Positions 24,205 through 33,104 of a DNA stretch of 64,000 bases are shown piece after piece. The notes under the pieces were generated by a model, which searched no databases, was not told the DNA's origin, and saw nothing but the letters and a program-made list of their open reading frames with translations. The stretch lies in contig NZ_JAGJBY010000001.1 in the NCBI RefSeq assembly GCF_020010905.1, forward strand, positions 1,260,001-1,324,000. The letters are read 5' to 3'. Source of the stretch: Streptomyces acidiscabies. GTDB taxonomy: Bacteria > Actinomycetota > Actinomycetes > Streptomycetales > Streptomycetaceae. How positions within the stretch are numbered: position 1 is the stretch's first letter; every line of letters starts with the position of its first letter. A program made the translations under genes and the position numbers.

Positions 24205-24741
24205 ATGCGATCACGGGGGTACGTCTTCAGGCTTACGGCTGTCTCGGCGCTGGTGGTGCTCGCGCTCACGGGGTTCTCCAGTGGGCGGGGGCACGGGAGC
24301 CACAGCGGGGGCGGTGGGGGAGGCGGGTGCAGCAGCTCCCGGCAGGATCACGACAGTTCGTCGTCGACGTCGGGGGGATCGTCGGGTGGGTCGCACTACC
24401 GGGACTACGACGACGACTCCAGCTCCTCCAGCGGGGGTTCGTCCGGCTCGTCCACGCACACGCCGGTCGTCGTCGAGGACGCCCGCGTCAGCCTCGTATC
24501 GTGCGCGACGCGCAAGGCGCCGTACATGATCGTGAAGGTCACCAACCCCAACAAGTCGGTGCAGACCTTCGAGATCACCGTCAGGTTCCTGGACGCGCGG
24601 GGCGCGGTGATCGCCGAGCCCGTGACGGAGGAGATCGTCGGCGGGAAGAAGACGGAGGAGGTCCGGATTCCCGTCGGGAGCGCCGGCCTCGCCGCGCAGG
24701 TGGACCGCTGCGAGGTCGAGCCCGCCGCCCCGACGGCCTGA
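24205..24741 (+). CDS. Secreted Ser/Gly-rich protein with C-terminal beta domain
   Basis: The 178-residue protein starts with a signal peptide (MRSRGYVFRLTAVSALVVLALTGFSSG). A low-complexity Gly/Ser/Asp region follows to about residue 88. The C-terminal domain (VEDARVSLVSCATRKAPYMIVKVTNPNKSVQTFEITVRFLDARGAVI ... AQVDRCEVEP) has two cysteines and looks like an FxLYD-type immunoglobulin-like fold. It is probably exported or surface-exposed; the function is unknown. It follows the kinase gene by 59 bp. Confidence 0.65.
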   Translation: MRSRGYVFRLTAVSALVVLALTGFSSGRGHGSHSGGGGGGGCSSSRQDHDSSSSTSGGSSGGSHYRDYDDDSSSSSGGSSGSSTHTPVVVEDARVSLVSCATRKAPYMIVKVTNPNKSVQTFEITVRFLDARGAVIAEPVTEEIVGGKKTEEVRIPVGSAGLAAQVDRCEVEPAAPTA

Positions 24742-24769
24742 ACTCTCCCTGCCGCCGCAGGAGTTACGC

Positions 24770-25741
24770 CTACTCGTCCCGCAGGCCGGTCAGGAACTCC
24801 ACGAGCAGCTCGTTCACCTCGGCGGGGCGTTCCTGCTGGGTCCAGTGGCCGCAGCCCGGCAGTACGACCGGCGGGCGGCGCAGGCCCGGGACCAACTCCG
24901 CGAGGCGGGCGATGAGTTCGGGGGTGCCCGGGAAGTAGGCGACGGGGTCGCGGTCGCCGTACACGAAGAGCGCGGGCGTGGTGATGGACGCGCCCGCGAA
25001 GGGGGCCGTCAGCTCCCAGTTGCGGTCGAGGTTGCGGTACCAGTTGAGGCTGCCGGTGAAGCCCTTGACGTAGCCCTCGGCCAGTTCGTCGAGGTCCGAC
25101 TCGGTGAACCAGTCCGGGAGTTGCTCGGGGGCGGGCAGCTGGTCCAGCCAGGGGGTGCCGGGCTCGATCAGGGCCTGGTGGATGCCGGGCTCGCCCGGGG
25201 CGTCGCCTGAGTGCGCGTACATGAAGCGCCGCAGCGCGGCTTTCGGGTCCCGGCCGAACTCCTCGTCGGCGAGGCCGACTTGGTTGAAGTACGTCCAGTA
25301 GAAGCGGCCGTCGTACGCCGCCTTCACCACCTCCAGCGGCGGGTTGGCGCCGCGCGGCGCCGGGGCCACGCTGAGCCCCGCGACCCCGCGCACCACGTCG
25401 GGCCGCAGCAGCGCCGTGTGCCAGGCGACCGGCGCACCCCAGTCGTGGCCGACGACGAACGCGGTCTCCTCGCCGAGCGCGTGGATGAGGCCGACGACGT
25501 CGCCGACGAGGTGCAGGATGCTGTACGCGTTCACGTCGTCCGGGCGGTCCGAGGCGCCGTAGCCGCGCTGGTCCGGGGCGACGACGCGGAAACCGGCCGC
25601 GACGAGCGGGGCGAACTGGTGGCGCCAGGAGTGCCAGGACTCGGGGAAGCCGTGCAGCAGGACCACCAGCGGGCCTTCGGTGCCGGACTCGGCGATGTGG
25701 AGGGAGATGCCGTTCACTTCTATGGTGCGGTGCTGGATCAT
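24770..25741 (-). CDS. Epoxide hydrolase-type alpha/beta hydrolase
   Basis: A 323-residue protein. HGFPESW (from residue 30) is the oxyanion-hole signature of epoxide hydrolases. The nucleophile elbow GHDWGA places Asp100 as nucleophile, which separates it from serine esterases. GDRDPV and GCGHWTQQERP near the C-terminus supply the charge-relay acid and histidine. A tyrosine-bearing cap domain lies between. It would hydrolyse an epoxide to a diol. It is the last gene in the minus-strand run after Ltp-B, DUF35 and the hydratase, 76 bp behind the hydratase, so it may act on an oxygenated intermediate of the same pathway. Confidence 0.85.
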   Translation of the reverse strand: MIQHRTIEVNGISLHIAESGTEGPLVVLLHGFPESWHSWRHQFAPLVAAGFRVVAPDQRGYGASDRPDDVNAYSILHLVGDVVGLIHALGEETAFVVGHDWGAPVAWHTALLRPDVVRGVAGLSVAPAPRGANPPLEVVKAAYDGRFYWTYFNQVGLADEEFGRDPKAALRRFMYAHSGDAPGEPGIHQALIEPGTPWLDQLPAPEQLPDWFTESDLDELAEGYVKGFTGSLNWYRNLDRNWELTAPFAGASITTPALFVYGDRDPVAYFPGTPELIARLAELVPGLRRPPVVLPGCGHWTQQERPAEVNELLVEFLTGLRDE

Positions 25742-25817
25742 GCGGGCTATTTTATGAGGGTGTTCCGGACGGAAATGCGGCGCCCCGTGTATTCCGGGTC
25801 GCCTTTCCGGTAATTGC

Positions 25818-26588
25818 TCAGCGAATCCGGAAATTCTGAGTTCTTTTTGTGAAAAGTTGTGCCTGCCGGTCGTCCGGCAGATTTCCCAGCGAGATCAAAT
25901 GCGGGGCCTGCGCGAATCCGTGAGCCTGCGCCGCCTCCCGGGCCGACCACAGCGCGCGGACCGTCCCCTGCACCCCCTCCGGCGGATACCCGGCGATGAC
26001 CTGCGCCCTTTCCACCGCGACCGCCAACGCCCGCCCGGTTTCCGCGAGTTCGGAGACGAGTCCGACCTCGTACGCGCGCCGCGCGGAGATCCGCTCCGCC
26101 GTTCCCATCAGCATCATCCGTGCGACCTCCCCGTACGGCATGCGCTGCGCCATCAGCACCGACTCGTACGCGCTGACCATTCCGTACGTCGTGTGCGGAT
26201 CGAAGAACTCGGCGCCTTCCCCCGCCACGACGAACTCGCTCTCGCCCAGCAGGTAGAAAGCGCCGCCGCACGCCATTCCCTCGACGGCGGCGATCACCGG
26301 TTTCCACAGGTCGTTGGACTTGGGGCCGATGCGCAGGAGCGGATCGTCCTGCATATAGGGGGAGTTGGGCTGCGGGACGACGGCGTCGCGGTCGAGGCCG
26401 GTGGAGAAGGCGCGGGTGCCGGAGCCGGTGAGGACGATCGCCCGTACGGTGTCGTCGAACCGCAACTGGCGCCAGATCTCGGAGAGTTGGCGGGCGGTCG
26501 GGACGTCGATCGCGTTGAGCTTCTCCGGCCGGTCGAGCGTGACGACCGCGACGCCGGTCTCCTTGTCGGTGTCGAGGCGGGGCGTCAC
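25818..26588 (-). CDS. Enoyl-CoA hydratase/isomerase family protein
   Basis: A 256-residue protein from GTG 26588, whose GTGA overlaps the stop of the DUF35 gene; the longer frame to 26909 is a shadow. Crotonase features are VVTLDRPEKLNAID, the FSTGLDRDAV loop, KPVIAAVEGMACGGAFYLLGESEFVVAGEGAEFFDPHTTYGM, and SARRAYEVGLVSEL. Two acidic residues near GESEF and FFDPH could serve as the catalytic pair. It would hydrate or isomerise an enoyl-CoA. Operon context: Ltp-B, DUF35, this gene, epoxide hydrolase. Confidence 0.85.
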   Translation of the reverse strand: MTPRLDTDKETGVAVVTLDRPEKLNAIDVPTARQLSEIWRQLRFDDTVRAIVLTGSGTRAFSTGLDRDAVVPQPNSPYMQDDPLLRIGPKSNDLWKPVIAAVEGMACGGAFYLLGESEFVVAGEGAEFFDPHTTYGMVSAYESVLMAQRMPYGEVARMMLMGTAERISARRAYEVGLVSELAETGRALAVAVERAQVIAGYPPEGVQGTVRALWSAREAAQAHGFAQAPHLISLGNLPDDRQAQLFTKRTQNFRIR

Positions 26589-26995
26589 GCCAGCACCCAC
26601 TGCGGGAGGCCGCCGTCCGGGAACACGGCCTGGACGCGGGCGCCGATCCGGATCCGGTCCGGGGCAAGGGAGTTGAGGGGGGCGCCGGGGTGGGTGACGA
26701 CGTTGCCGACGAGGCGGATGCGGGGGGCGTCGTCGAGTTCGACCAGGGCGACGTTGTAGGGGGCCTGGGCGGCGTAGTCGGGGAGGAGGGGCGGGTGGGG
26801 GATCACGTACGACCAGATGCGTCCCCTTCCCGACGTGAGCTGCCAAGTCGACGCGAACGACTGGCAGTTCGGGCAGCAGGGGCGGGGCGGGAAGCGGGGC
26901 TCGGCGCACTGGGCGCAGGCCTGGACGCGGAGTTCGCCCCGGGCCGCGTACTGCCAGAACGGGGCGCCGTCGGTGTCGTGCAGCGGGGTCAGCAT
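26585..26995 (-). CDS. DUF35 / OB-fold zinc-ribbon protein, partner of Ltp-B
   Basis: A 136-residue protein from the ATG at 26995, which has GAGGAG 7 bp upstream; a TTG at 27010 is the longer option. The zinc ribbon has CAQC and CPNC knuckles. The OB-fold includes GRGRIWSYVIPHPPLLPDY, YNVALVELDDAPRIRLVGNVV and IGARVQAVFPDG. Ltp2 aldolases require a DUF35 partner for stability and activity. This gene lies 64 bp behind Ltp-B and overlaps the hydratase by 4 bp, which is the expected pairing. Confidence 0.88.
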   Translation of the reverse strand: MLTPLHDTDGAPFWQYAARGELRVQACAQCAEPRFPPRPCCPNCQSFASTWQLTSGRGRIWSYVIPHPPLLPDYAAQAPYNVALVELDDAPRIRLVGNVVTHPGAPLNSLAPDRIRIGARVQAVFPDGGLPQWVLA

Positions 26996-27059
26996 GGCCG
27001 GACTCCTCAAGTCCTGGGTGGACGTGCGCGGTTGGCTCTTCAGGTCCTCGGTCGGTTCT

Positions 27060-28208
27060 TCACGTCCTGAGCAGCAGCGCAGAGGTGGGGACTCCCTCGC
27101 CCGCCGTGACGAGGCAGGTCGAGGCGTCGGGGACCTGTGCGGTGCTGGTTCCCCGGAGCTGTTTCACGCCCTCGTTGATGAGGTTGAAGCCGTGCACGTA
27201 CGCCTCCGAGAGGCCGCCGCCGCCCGTGTTGACCGGGAGCCGTCCGCCGAGTTCCAGCGCGCCGCCCTCGGTGAACGCGCCGCCCTCGCCGCGCCCGCAG
27301 AATCCGTAGCCCTCCAGGGAGAGGGGGACGAGCGGGGTGAACGCGTCGTAGATCTGGGCGACTTGGACGTCCGCCGGGGTGAAGTCGGCGTGTTTCCACA
27401 GGTGTCGGGCCGTCGCCCAGGAGGGGCCGGTGAGCGGGTCGTCGTTCCAGTAGTTGACCATGCCGTGGTGCTGGGCGGGCAGGCCCTGCGCGGCGGAGTG
27501 GATGTAGACCGGGGTGCGGCGGCAGTCGCGGGCGCGTTCCGCCGAGACGACGACACAGGCCAACGCCCCGTCCGTCTCAAGGCAGTTGTCGAACAGGCAG
27601 AGGGGTTCGCTGATCCAGCGCGAGGTCATGTACATCTCGCGGGTCAGCGGGCGGTCGTACATGATCGCGGCCGGGTTCTGGTTCGCACGGTTGCGGCAGG
27701 CCAGGGCGACGTTGAAGAGGTGGTCGCGGGTCGTGCCGTACTCGTGCATGTGGCGGCGGGCCAGCATCGCGATCTCGTCGGCGGGGCGGAGCAGGCCGAA
27801 GGGGCGCGTCCACTGGGCGGGGGTGGGGAGTTGGGCCGTCGTGTTCGTCCAGGGGCGGGGGCCGCTGCCGCGTTTGCGGGAGCGCCAGGCGACACCGACG
27901 CTCGCCTGTCCTGCGGCTATCGCGGTGGCCAGATGGGCGACTGTCGCGCACGAACCTCCGCCGCCGTACGGGGACTTGGCGAAGAACGTGAGGTCGCCGA
28001 AGCCGACCGCCTTCGCGAGTTCGACCTCGTCCGTCTCCTCCATCGTGAACGAGGCGACCGCGTCGACCTCGGCGGGGGTGATGCCCGCGTCGTCCAGGGC
28101 GGCGAGGACGGCCCGGCAGGCGAGGGTTCTCTCGTCCTCCGGGAGGTGTTTGGCGAACGGTGTCTGGCCTATGCCGACGATGGCTGTCGCGTCCTTGAGT
28201 CCGGCCAT
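27060..28208 (-). CDS. Ltp-type thiolase-fold protein, likely acyl-CoA aldolase (Ltp-B)
   Basis: A 382-residue protein. Thiolase-fold motifs are AIVGIGQTPFAKHLPEDERTL, HMHEYGTTRDHLFNVALA, QIYDAFTPLVPLSLEGYGFC, GEGGAFTEGG, LPVNTGGGGLSEAYVHGFN and C-terminal PTSALLLRT. Both tyrosines associated with Ltp2 aldolase activity are recognisable, in IYDAF and in EAYVHG. GGGGSCATVAH retains a cysteine near the thiolase nucleophile position. It is followed by its DUF35 partner, hydratase and epoxide hydrolase. Retro-aldol cleavage of a hydroxyacyl-CoA, as in steroid side-chain removal, is the best inference. Operator site 4 lies 22 bp upstream. Confidence 0.85.
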   Translation of the reverse strand: MAGLKDATAIVGIGQTPFAKHLPEDERTLACRAVLAALDDAGITPAEVDAVASFTMEETDEVELAKAVGFGDLTFFAKSPYGGGGSCATVAHLATAIAAGQASVGVAWRSRKRGSGPRPWTNTTAQLPTPAQWTRPFGLLRPADEIAMLARRHMHEYGTTRDHLFNVALACRNRANQNPAAIMYDRPLTREMYMTSRWISEPLCLFDNCLETDGALACVVVSAERARDCRRTPVYIHSAAQGLPAQHHGMVNYWNDDPLTGPSWATARHLWKHADFTPADVQVAQIYDAFTPLVPLSLEGYGFCGRGEGGAFTEGGALELGGRLPVNTGGGGLSEAYVHGFNLINEGVKQLRGTSTAQVPDASTCLVTAGEGVPTSALLLRT

Positions 28209-28229
28209 GTCCCCCTCCGATCAGACCTG

Positions 28230-28244
28230 CTGACAGAGCGTCAG
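28230..28244. promoter_or_regulatory. Operator site 4 (Ltp-B operon)
   Basis: CTGACAGAGCGTCAG has one mismatch to the consensus in the left arm. Flanking ACCTG...CAGGT bases extend the symmetry. It is 22 bp upstream of Ltp-B and 13 bp from site 5. Confidence 0.7.
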
Positions 28245-28256
28245 GTTATCGCTAAT

Positions 28257-28271
28257 CTGACGGGTCGTCAG
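28257..28271. promoter_or_regulatory. Operator site 5 (acyl-CoA ligase)
   Basis: CTGACGGGTCGTCAG is a perfect match. It lies 62 bp upstream of the ligase ATG at 28333. Sites 4 and 5 give each divergent promoter its own copy, as in the 17.9-18.0 kb region. Confidence 0.75.
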
Positions 28272-28332
28272 CTACTGGCTCCCGGATCGTCGGGGGCCGT
28301 GCATGGAGCGGCAGGGCAGGGAGGGACAGGGC

Positions 28333-29949
28333 ATGGAGTGGCGCAGCATTCCCGAGCTGGTGCGCTGGTCGGCCGAGAAGTACGGGGAGGCCGAGGCGGT
28401 GGTGGACGGGCGGGTCCGGATCTCCTACCGGGAGTTGGGAGCCCGGGTGGAGCGGGCGGCGGCTGCCTGTGCCGCGTCCGGGGTGCGGGCCGGGGACCGG
28501 GTGGGGATCTGGGCGCCGAACTCGCTGGAGTGGATCGTCGCGGCGCTCGGGGCGGTGTCGGCGGGCGGGGTGCTGGTGCCGTTGAACACGCGGTTCAAGG
28601 GGGGTGAGGCGGCGGACGTGCTGCGCAGGAGCGGGGCGCGGCTGCTGTTCGTGACGGGGACGTTCCTGGGGACGTCGTACGTGGCTTCGCTGCGGAGGGC
28701 CGCGGGGGACGGGGCGGGGGAGGGGCCGTTGCCGGGGGTGCCGGAGCTGCGGGAGGTCGTAGTACTGGCGGAGGACGCGCCGGAGGGGTTCCGGACGTGG
28801 AAGGACTTCCTGGCCGGTGGGGGCGAGGTACGGGAGGGGGCGGCCGTAGGTATTACGGGGGCTACGGGGACTACGGGGACTGTGGGTACTACAGGTATTA
28901 CGGGGTCCTCCCCCTCCGACATCATCTACACCTCAGGTACTACGGGTAGCCCCAAGGGTGCCGTGATCACCCACGAACAGACCCTGCGCGGCTACGACGC
29001 CTGGAGCGAGCTGGCGGGGCTGCGTGAGGGGGACCGGTATCTGATCGTGAACCCCTTCTTCCACACGTTCGGCTACAAGGCCGGGGTGATCGCCTGCCTG
29101 ACGCGGGGCGCGACGATGATCCCGCAGCCGGTGTTCGACGTGACGACCGCGCTGGCGAACATCGCGGCGGAGCACGTCACCGTCCTGCCCGGCCCGCCCA
29201 CGCTCCACCAGTCGCTCCTGGACCACCCCGCGCGGGCGTCGTACGACCTGTCCTCGCTGCGGCTGGTGGTGACGGGCGCGGCCGTCGTCCCCCTCAGGCT
29301 CGTCGAGCGGCTGCGGGACGAGCTGGGCGTGGCGACCGTGCTGACCGCGTACGGGCTGTCCGAGGCGAGCGGCATCGTCACGATGTGCCGGCGCGGCGAC
29401 GAGCCCGAGGTGATCGCGACGACGTCGGGGCGGGCGATCCCCGGGACCGAGGTCCGGGTGGTGGACGCGGCGGGGCGGGCACTGCCGTCCGGGGAACCGG
29501 GGGAGGTGCTGGTACGGGGGTTCAACGTCATGCTCGGGTACTACGGGGAGGACGCGGCGACCCGGGAGGCGGTCACGCCGGACGGCTGGCTGCGTACCGG
29601 AGATGTAGGGGTACTGGATGAGTCCGGGAACCTGCGGATCACCGACCGGATCAAGGACATGTTCATCGTCGGCGGTTTCAACGCGTATCCGGCCGAGATA
29701 GAGCAACTCCTGGGGCTGCATCCGGCCGTCGCGGACGTCGCCGTCGTCGGCATACCGGACGCCCGCCTTGGAGAGGTCGGCAAGGCGTACGTCGTCCGGC
29801 GGACCGGCGCCGTGGCGACCGGGGACGACCTGATCGCCTGGGCGCGGCGCGAGATGGCGAACTACAAGGTTCCCCGAGTGGTGGAATTCGTGGGCGAGTT
29901 GCCCCGGAATGCGAGCGGGAAAGTGGTCAAGGGGCAGCTGCGGAGTTGA
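28333..29949 (+). CDS. Acyl-CoA synthetase (FadD family, FadD3-like)
   Basis: A 538-residue protein. The ATG at 28333 (MEWRSIPELVRWSAEKYG) is preferred over 28303 because GGAGGGA precedes it. ANL-family motifs are the P-loop YTSGTTGSPKGAV, YGLSEASG, DGWLRTGDVG, the hinge IKDMFIVGGFNAYPAEIEQ and C-terminal PRNASGKVVKGQ with the catalytic lysine. It activates a carboxylate with ATP and CoA. The N-terminus resembles FadD3, the CoA ligase of steroid C/D-ring propionate metabolism, but this is family-level resemblance only. An unusual TG-rich stretch (GITGATGTTGTVGTTGITGS) sits just before the P-loop. Confidence 0.88.
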   Translation: MEWRSIPELVRWSAEKYGEAEAVVDGRVRISYRELGARVERAAAACAASGVRAGDRVGIWAPNSLEWIVAALGAVSAGGVLVPLNTRFKGGEAADVLRRSGARLLFVTGTFLGTSYVASLRRAAGDGAGEGPLPGVPELREVVVLAEDAPEGFRTWKDFLAGGGEVREGAAVGITGATGTTGTVGTTGITGSSPSDIIYTSGTTGSPKGAVITHEQTLRGYDAWSELAGLREGDRYLIVNPFFHTFGYKAGVIACLTRGATMIPQPVFDVTTALANIAAEHVTVLPGPPTLHQSLLDHPARASYDLSSLRLVVTGAAVVPLRLVERLRDELGVATVLTAYGLSEASGIVTMCRRGDEPEVIATTSGRAIPGTEVRVVDAAGRALPSGEPGEVLVRGFNVMLGYYGEDAATREAVTPDGWLRTGDVGVLDESGNLRITDRIKDMFIVGGFNAYPAEIEQLLGLHPAVADVAVVGIPDARLGEVGKAYVVRRTGAVATGDDLIAWARREMANYKVPRVVEFVGELPRNASGKVVKGQLRS

Positions 29950-30131
29950 AGTCGGGGTTGCTGAAAACGATTGCTGCCGTTTGCTCCACGGCCTCCGCCG
30001 TTGTGGAGAGTGCGTGAGGGATCTGTGTACTCCCGTGTGCCGTCGTGTACTCGGTGTTTCCCGTTGCTGACGGGTCCCGTGCCAGCAAGGCAAACTGGGC
30101 AGGTCAACAGGGAGCGCCCAGGGAGACCTCG

Positions 30132-33104
30132 ATGGACGACCGAGTACCGCGCGTGCCGAGACAGGAACGCCACGACCCCACGCGGGCCGAGGACGTGGCG
30201 GGACTGAGGTTCGGTGTGCTCGGACCGGTACGAGCCTGGCGGGACGACGTTCCGCTGCCCACCGGGTCCCCCCAACAGCGCGCCGTACTCGCGACGTTGC
30301 TGCTGCGCGAGGGCCGCACGGTGACCGCCGCCGAGCTGATCGACGCGGTGTGGGGCGAGGACCCGCCCTCCCAGGCGCTGGCCGCGCTGCGGACGTACGT
30401 GTCGCGGCTGCGGAAGGTCCTGACCTCGCGGATGCTGGTCAGCGACGCCGGAGGCTACGCGCTGCGGGACCCCGGCGGCGCCGTCGGGCTCGACCTCACG
30501 GCGGCGCGGACCCTGTCCGAGGACGCGGAGAAAGCCTGGGCGGCGGGCGACGTACGCGCCGCGCGGGACCGCCTCGACCACGCGCTCGGCCTGTGGGAGG
30601 GCGAGACGCTCGCGGGCGTACCCGGGCCCTACGCGGAGTCCCAGCGCGTCCGGTTGGAGGAACTGCGCCTCCAACTCATCGAGAACCGGCTCGATCTGGA
30701 CCTCGAACTCGGCCGACATGCCGAAGCCGTCTCGGAGTTGACCTCCCTCACCGCCGAACACCCCCTCAGGGAACGCCTGCGCGAGCTGCTCATGCTCGCC
30801 CTGTACCGAAGTGGCCGCCAGGCGGAGGCACTTGCCGTGTACGCCGACACCCGCCGCCTGCTCGCGGAGGAACTCGGCGTCGACCCCCGCTCCGGTCTGC
30901 GCGAACTCCAGGAACGCATCCTGCGCGCCGACCCCGCGCTCGCCGAACCCGAGGCACCGGCCGCCGAAACCCCCGTCGTCCGCATTCTGCCCGCTCAACT
31001 CCCCGCATCGGTAACGGATTTCACCGGACGGGAGAACCTCGCCCGCGAACTGGGCGAAGCGCTCGTCGCGGAGAGCGGCGACGAGAACCGGGTGATGGCC
31101 GTCTCCGCCGTCGCCGGGATCGGCGGCGTCGGCAAGACGACGCTCGCCGTGCACGTCGCCCACCAGGCCCGATCCGCCTTCCCCGACGGCCAGTTGTACG
31201 TCGACCTCCAGGGCACGAGCCCCCGCCCCGTCGAACCCCAGGCCGCCCTCGGCGCGTTCCTGCGCGCCCTCGGCACCGCCGACCCCGCGATCCCCGACTC
31301 CCTCCAGGAGCGCTCGGCGCTGTTCCGCTCGCTGCTCGACGGCCGCCGCGTCCTGGTCCTCCTCGACAACGCCCGGGACGCCGCCCAGGTACGGCCGTTG
31401 CTGCCCGGTACGGCCGGCTGCGCGGCGCTCGTCACCTCCCGCACGCGGATGGTGGACGTCGCGGGCGCGCACCTCGTCGACCTCGACGTGATGGCGCCGC
31501 ACGAGGCGCTCGCGCTCTTCACGCGCATCGTCGGCGCCGAACGCGTCGCGTCCGAACGGGAGTCGGCGCTCGACGTCGTCGCCGCGTGCGGCTTCCTGCC
31601 GCTCGCGATCCGTATCGCCGCCTCCCGGCTCGCCGCCCGCCGTACCTGGACGGTGTCGGTCCTCGCGGACAAACTCGCCGACGAGAGACGGAGGTTGGAC
31701 GAGCTCCAGGCCGGGGACCTTGCCGTGAAGGCAACATTCGAGCTGGGCTACGGGCAGTTGGAGCCCGCACAGGCCCGCGCCTTCCGCCTCCTCGGCCTCG
31801 CCGACGGACCGGACATCTCCCTCGCCGCCGCAGCCGCCGTCCTGGACCTGCCGCCCGACGACACCGAGGACCTGCTGGAGTCCCTCGTCGACACCTCGCT
31901 CCTGGAGTCTGCGGCGCCCGGCCGCTACCGCTTCCACGACCTGGTCCGGCTCTACGCGCGCGCATGCGCGGAGCGTGACGAACTCCCCTCCTCCGAACGG
32001 GAGTCGGCGCTCACCCGGCTCCTCGACTTCTACCTCGCGACGGCCGCCGGGGTGTACGCGATCGAGCGGCCCGGCGACCGGCTCGTGGAGCAACTGGAGG
32101 AAACCGCTTATCCCGGGCTGCACTTCGAGGACCGGCACGACGCGCAGGACTGGCTGTACGCCGAGGCGGGCGCGCTGCTGTCCTGCGTACGGCAGTCCAT
32201 CGGGGACGGCCGACTGCGCCGCGCCGTCGACCTGTTGTGGGTCGCCAAGGACCTCGCCGAGTCCGGGGCCAACGCGCGCGAGTACGAGGTGGCCGCCAAC
32301 GAGGCGCTCCAGCAGGCCCGTTCGGCCGGTGACCCGCATGCGCTCGGGCGGGCGCTGATCACCCTCACGGACGTCCACCTCGTCGCGGGGCGCTTCGACC
32401 GGGCCGACGCCGCGGCCGTCGAGGCGCTGCGGGTCACCGAGGACGCCGACGACCCCGTACCGCGCTGCTGGGCGCCCAACACCCGCGGAATCATCGCCCT
32501 TTACCAGGGGCGGCACGAGGAGGGCGAGCGGCATCTCACGGTCGCGTTCGACAACTTCCGCGCCAACGAGAACAGGGCGGGCGAGGCGAGCGTCCTGTGC
32601 AACCTCTCCCGTATCCACCTCGCGACCGGGCGGGTGGAGAGCGCGGTGACGCTGGCGCACCAGGGCATCGGCATCTACGACCGGACCGGCAACGCCCTGC
32701 GCGGCGCCAACGGGCGGTACGCGCTGGGGCTCGCGCTCACCGAGAGCGGGCTGCTCACCACGGCCGCGGACATCCTGCGGGACGCGCTCGACGTGTTCCG
32801 CGACAGCCGGCAGCGGCTGTGGGAGGGCATGACGCTCTTCCGGCTCGCCGAGGTCGACCTCGCCGCGTGCCGTCCCGCGCAGGCCGCAGCCAACGCCGAC
32901 CTCGCGCTCACCGCGCTGCGCGGCATCGGCGGGGAGTGGCGCCGGGGGCTGGTCCTCACGGTCCTCGGGCGGGCGCTGAGCGGGCTGGGGCAGGCGGGGC
33001 GGGCGCACGTGTGCTGGGCCGAAGCGCTGGGGATCTACGAGGAGTTGAGGGCGCCGGAGGCGGAGGAGGTACGGGGGCTGCTGAAGCTGTCGGTGGCGGC
33101 GTAG
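30132..33104 (+). CDS. AfsR/SARP-family regulator (winged helix, BTAD, NB-ARC, TPR)
   Basis: A 990-residue protein from ATG 30132, with GGGAG 6 bp upstream; the longer frame to 30045 is rejected. Domains in order: OmpR-like winged helix (residues about 25-110; LLREGRTVTAAELIDAVWG, LRTYVSRLRKVL), BTAD (about 115-260; GLDLTAARTLSEDAEKAW to ELGVDPRSGLRELQERIL), NB-ARC ATPase with P-loop GIGGVGKTTLAVH (from about 329) and LVLLDNARDAAQVRPLLPG, then TPR helices to the end. Size and architecture match AfsR (about 993 residues). Such proteins bind direct repeats near antibiotic or morphogenesis promoters. No AfsS-like gene follows, and no adjacent biosynthetic cluster is evident. Confidence 0.9.
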   Translation: MDDRVPRVPRQERHDPTRAEDVAGLRFGVLGPVRAWRDDVPLPTGSPQQRAVLATLLLREGRTVTAAELIDAVWGEDPPSQALAALRTYVSRLRKVLTSRMLVSDAGGYALRDPGGAVGLDLTAARTLSEDAEKAWAAGDVRAARDRLDHALGLWEGETLAGVPGPYAESQRVRLEELRLQLIENRLDLDLELGRHAEAVSELTSLTAEHPLRERLRELLMLALYRSGRQAEALAVYADTRRLLAEELGVDPRSGLRELQERILRADPALAEPEAPAAETPVVRILPAQLPASVTDFTGRENLARELGEALVAESGDENRVMAVSAVAGIGGVGKTTLAVHVAHQARSAFPDGQLYVDLQGTSPRPVEPQAALGAFLRALGTADPAIPDSLQERSALFRSLLDGRRVLVLLDNARDAAQVRPLLPGTAGCAALVTSRTRMVDVAGAHLVDLDVMAPHEALALFTRIVGAERVASERESALDVVAACGFLPLAIRIAASRLAARRTWTVSVLADKLADERRRLDELQAGDLAVKATFELGYGQLEPAQARAFRLLGLADGPDISLAAAAAVLDLPPDDTEDLLESLVDTSLLESAAPGRYRFHDLVRLYARACAERDELPSSERESALTRLLDFYLATAAGVYAIERPGDRLVEQLEETAYPGLHFEDRHDAQDWLYAEAGALLSCVRQSIGDGRLRRAVDLLWVAKDLAESGANAREYEVAANEALQQARSAGDPHALGRALITLTDVHLVAGRFDRADAAAVEALRVTEDADDPVPRCWAPNTRGIIALYQGRHEEGERHLTVAFDNFRANENRAGEASVLCNLSRIHLATGRVESAVTLAHQGIGIYDRTGNALRGANGRYALGLALTESGLLTTAADILRDALDVFRDSRQRLWEGMTLFRLAEVDLAACRPAQAAANADLALTALRGIGGEWRRGLVLTVLGRALSGLGQAGRAHVCWAEALGIYEELRAPEAEEVRGLLKLSVAA

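Noticed and set aside
29862..33008. Minus-strand frame of 1048 codons opposite the AfsR-like gene
   Set aside because: No recognisable fold. The plus strand has winged helix, BTAD, P-loop and TPR in the right order.
30132..33104. Antibiotic biosynthetic gene cluster suggested by the SARP
   Set aside because: No PKS, NRPS, terpene synthase or other core biosynthetic gene was recognised in the window.
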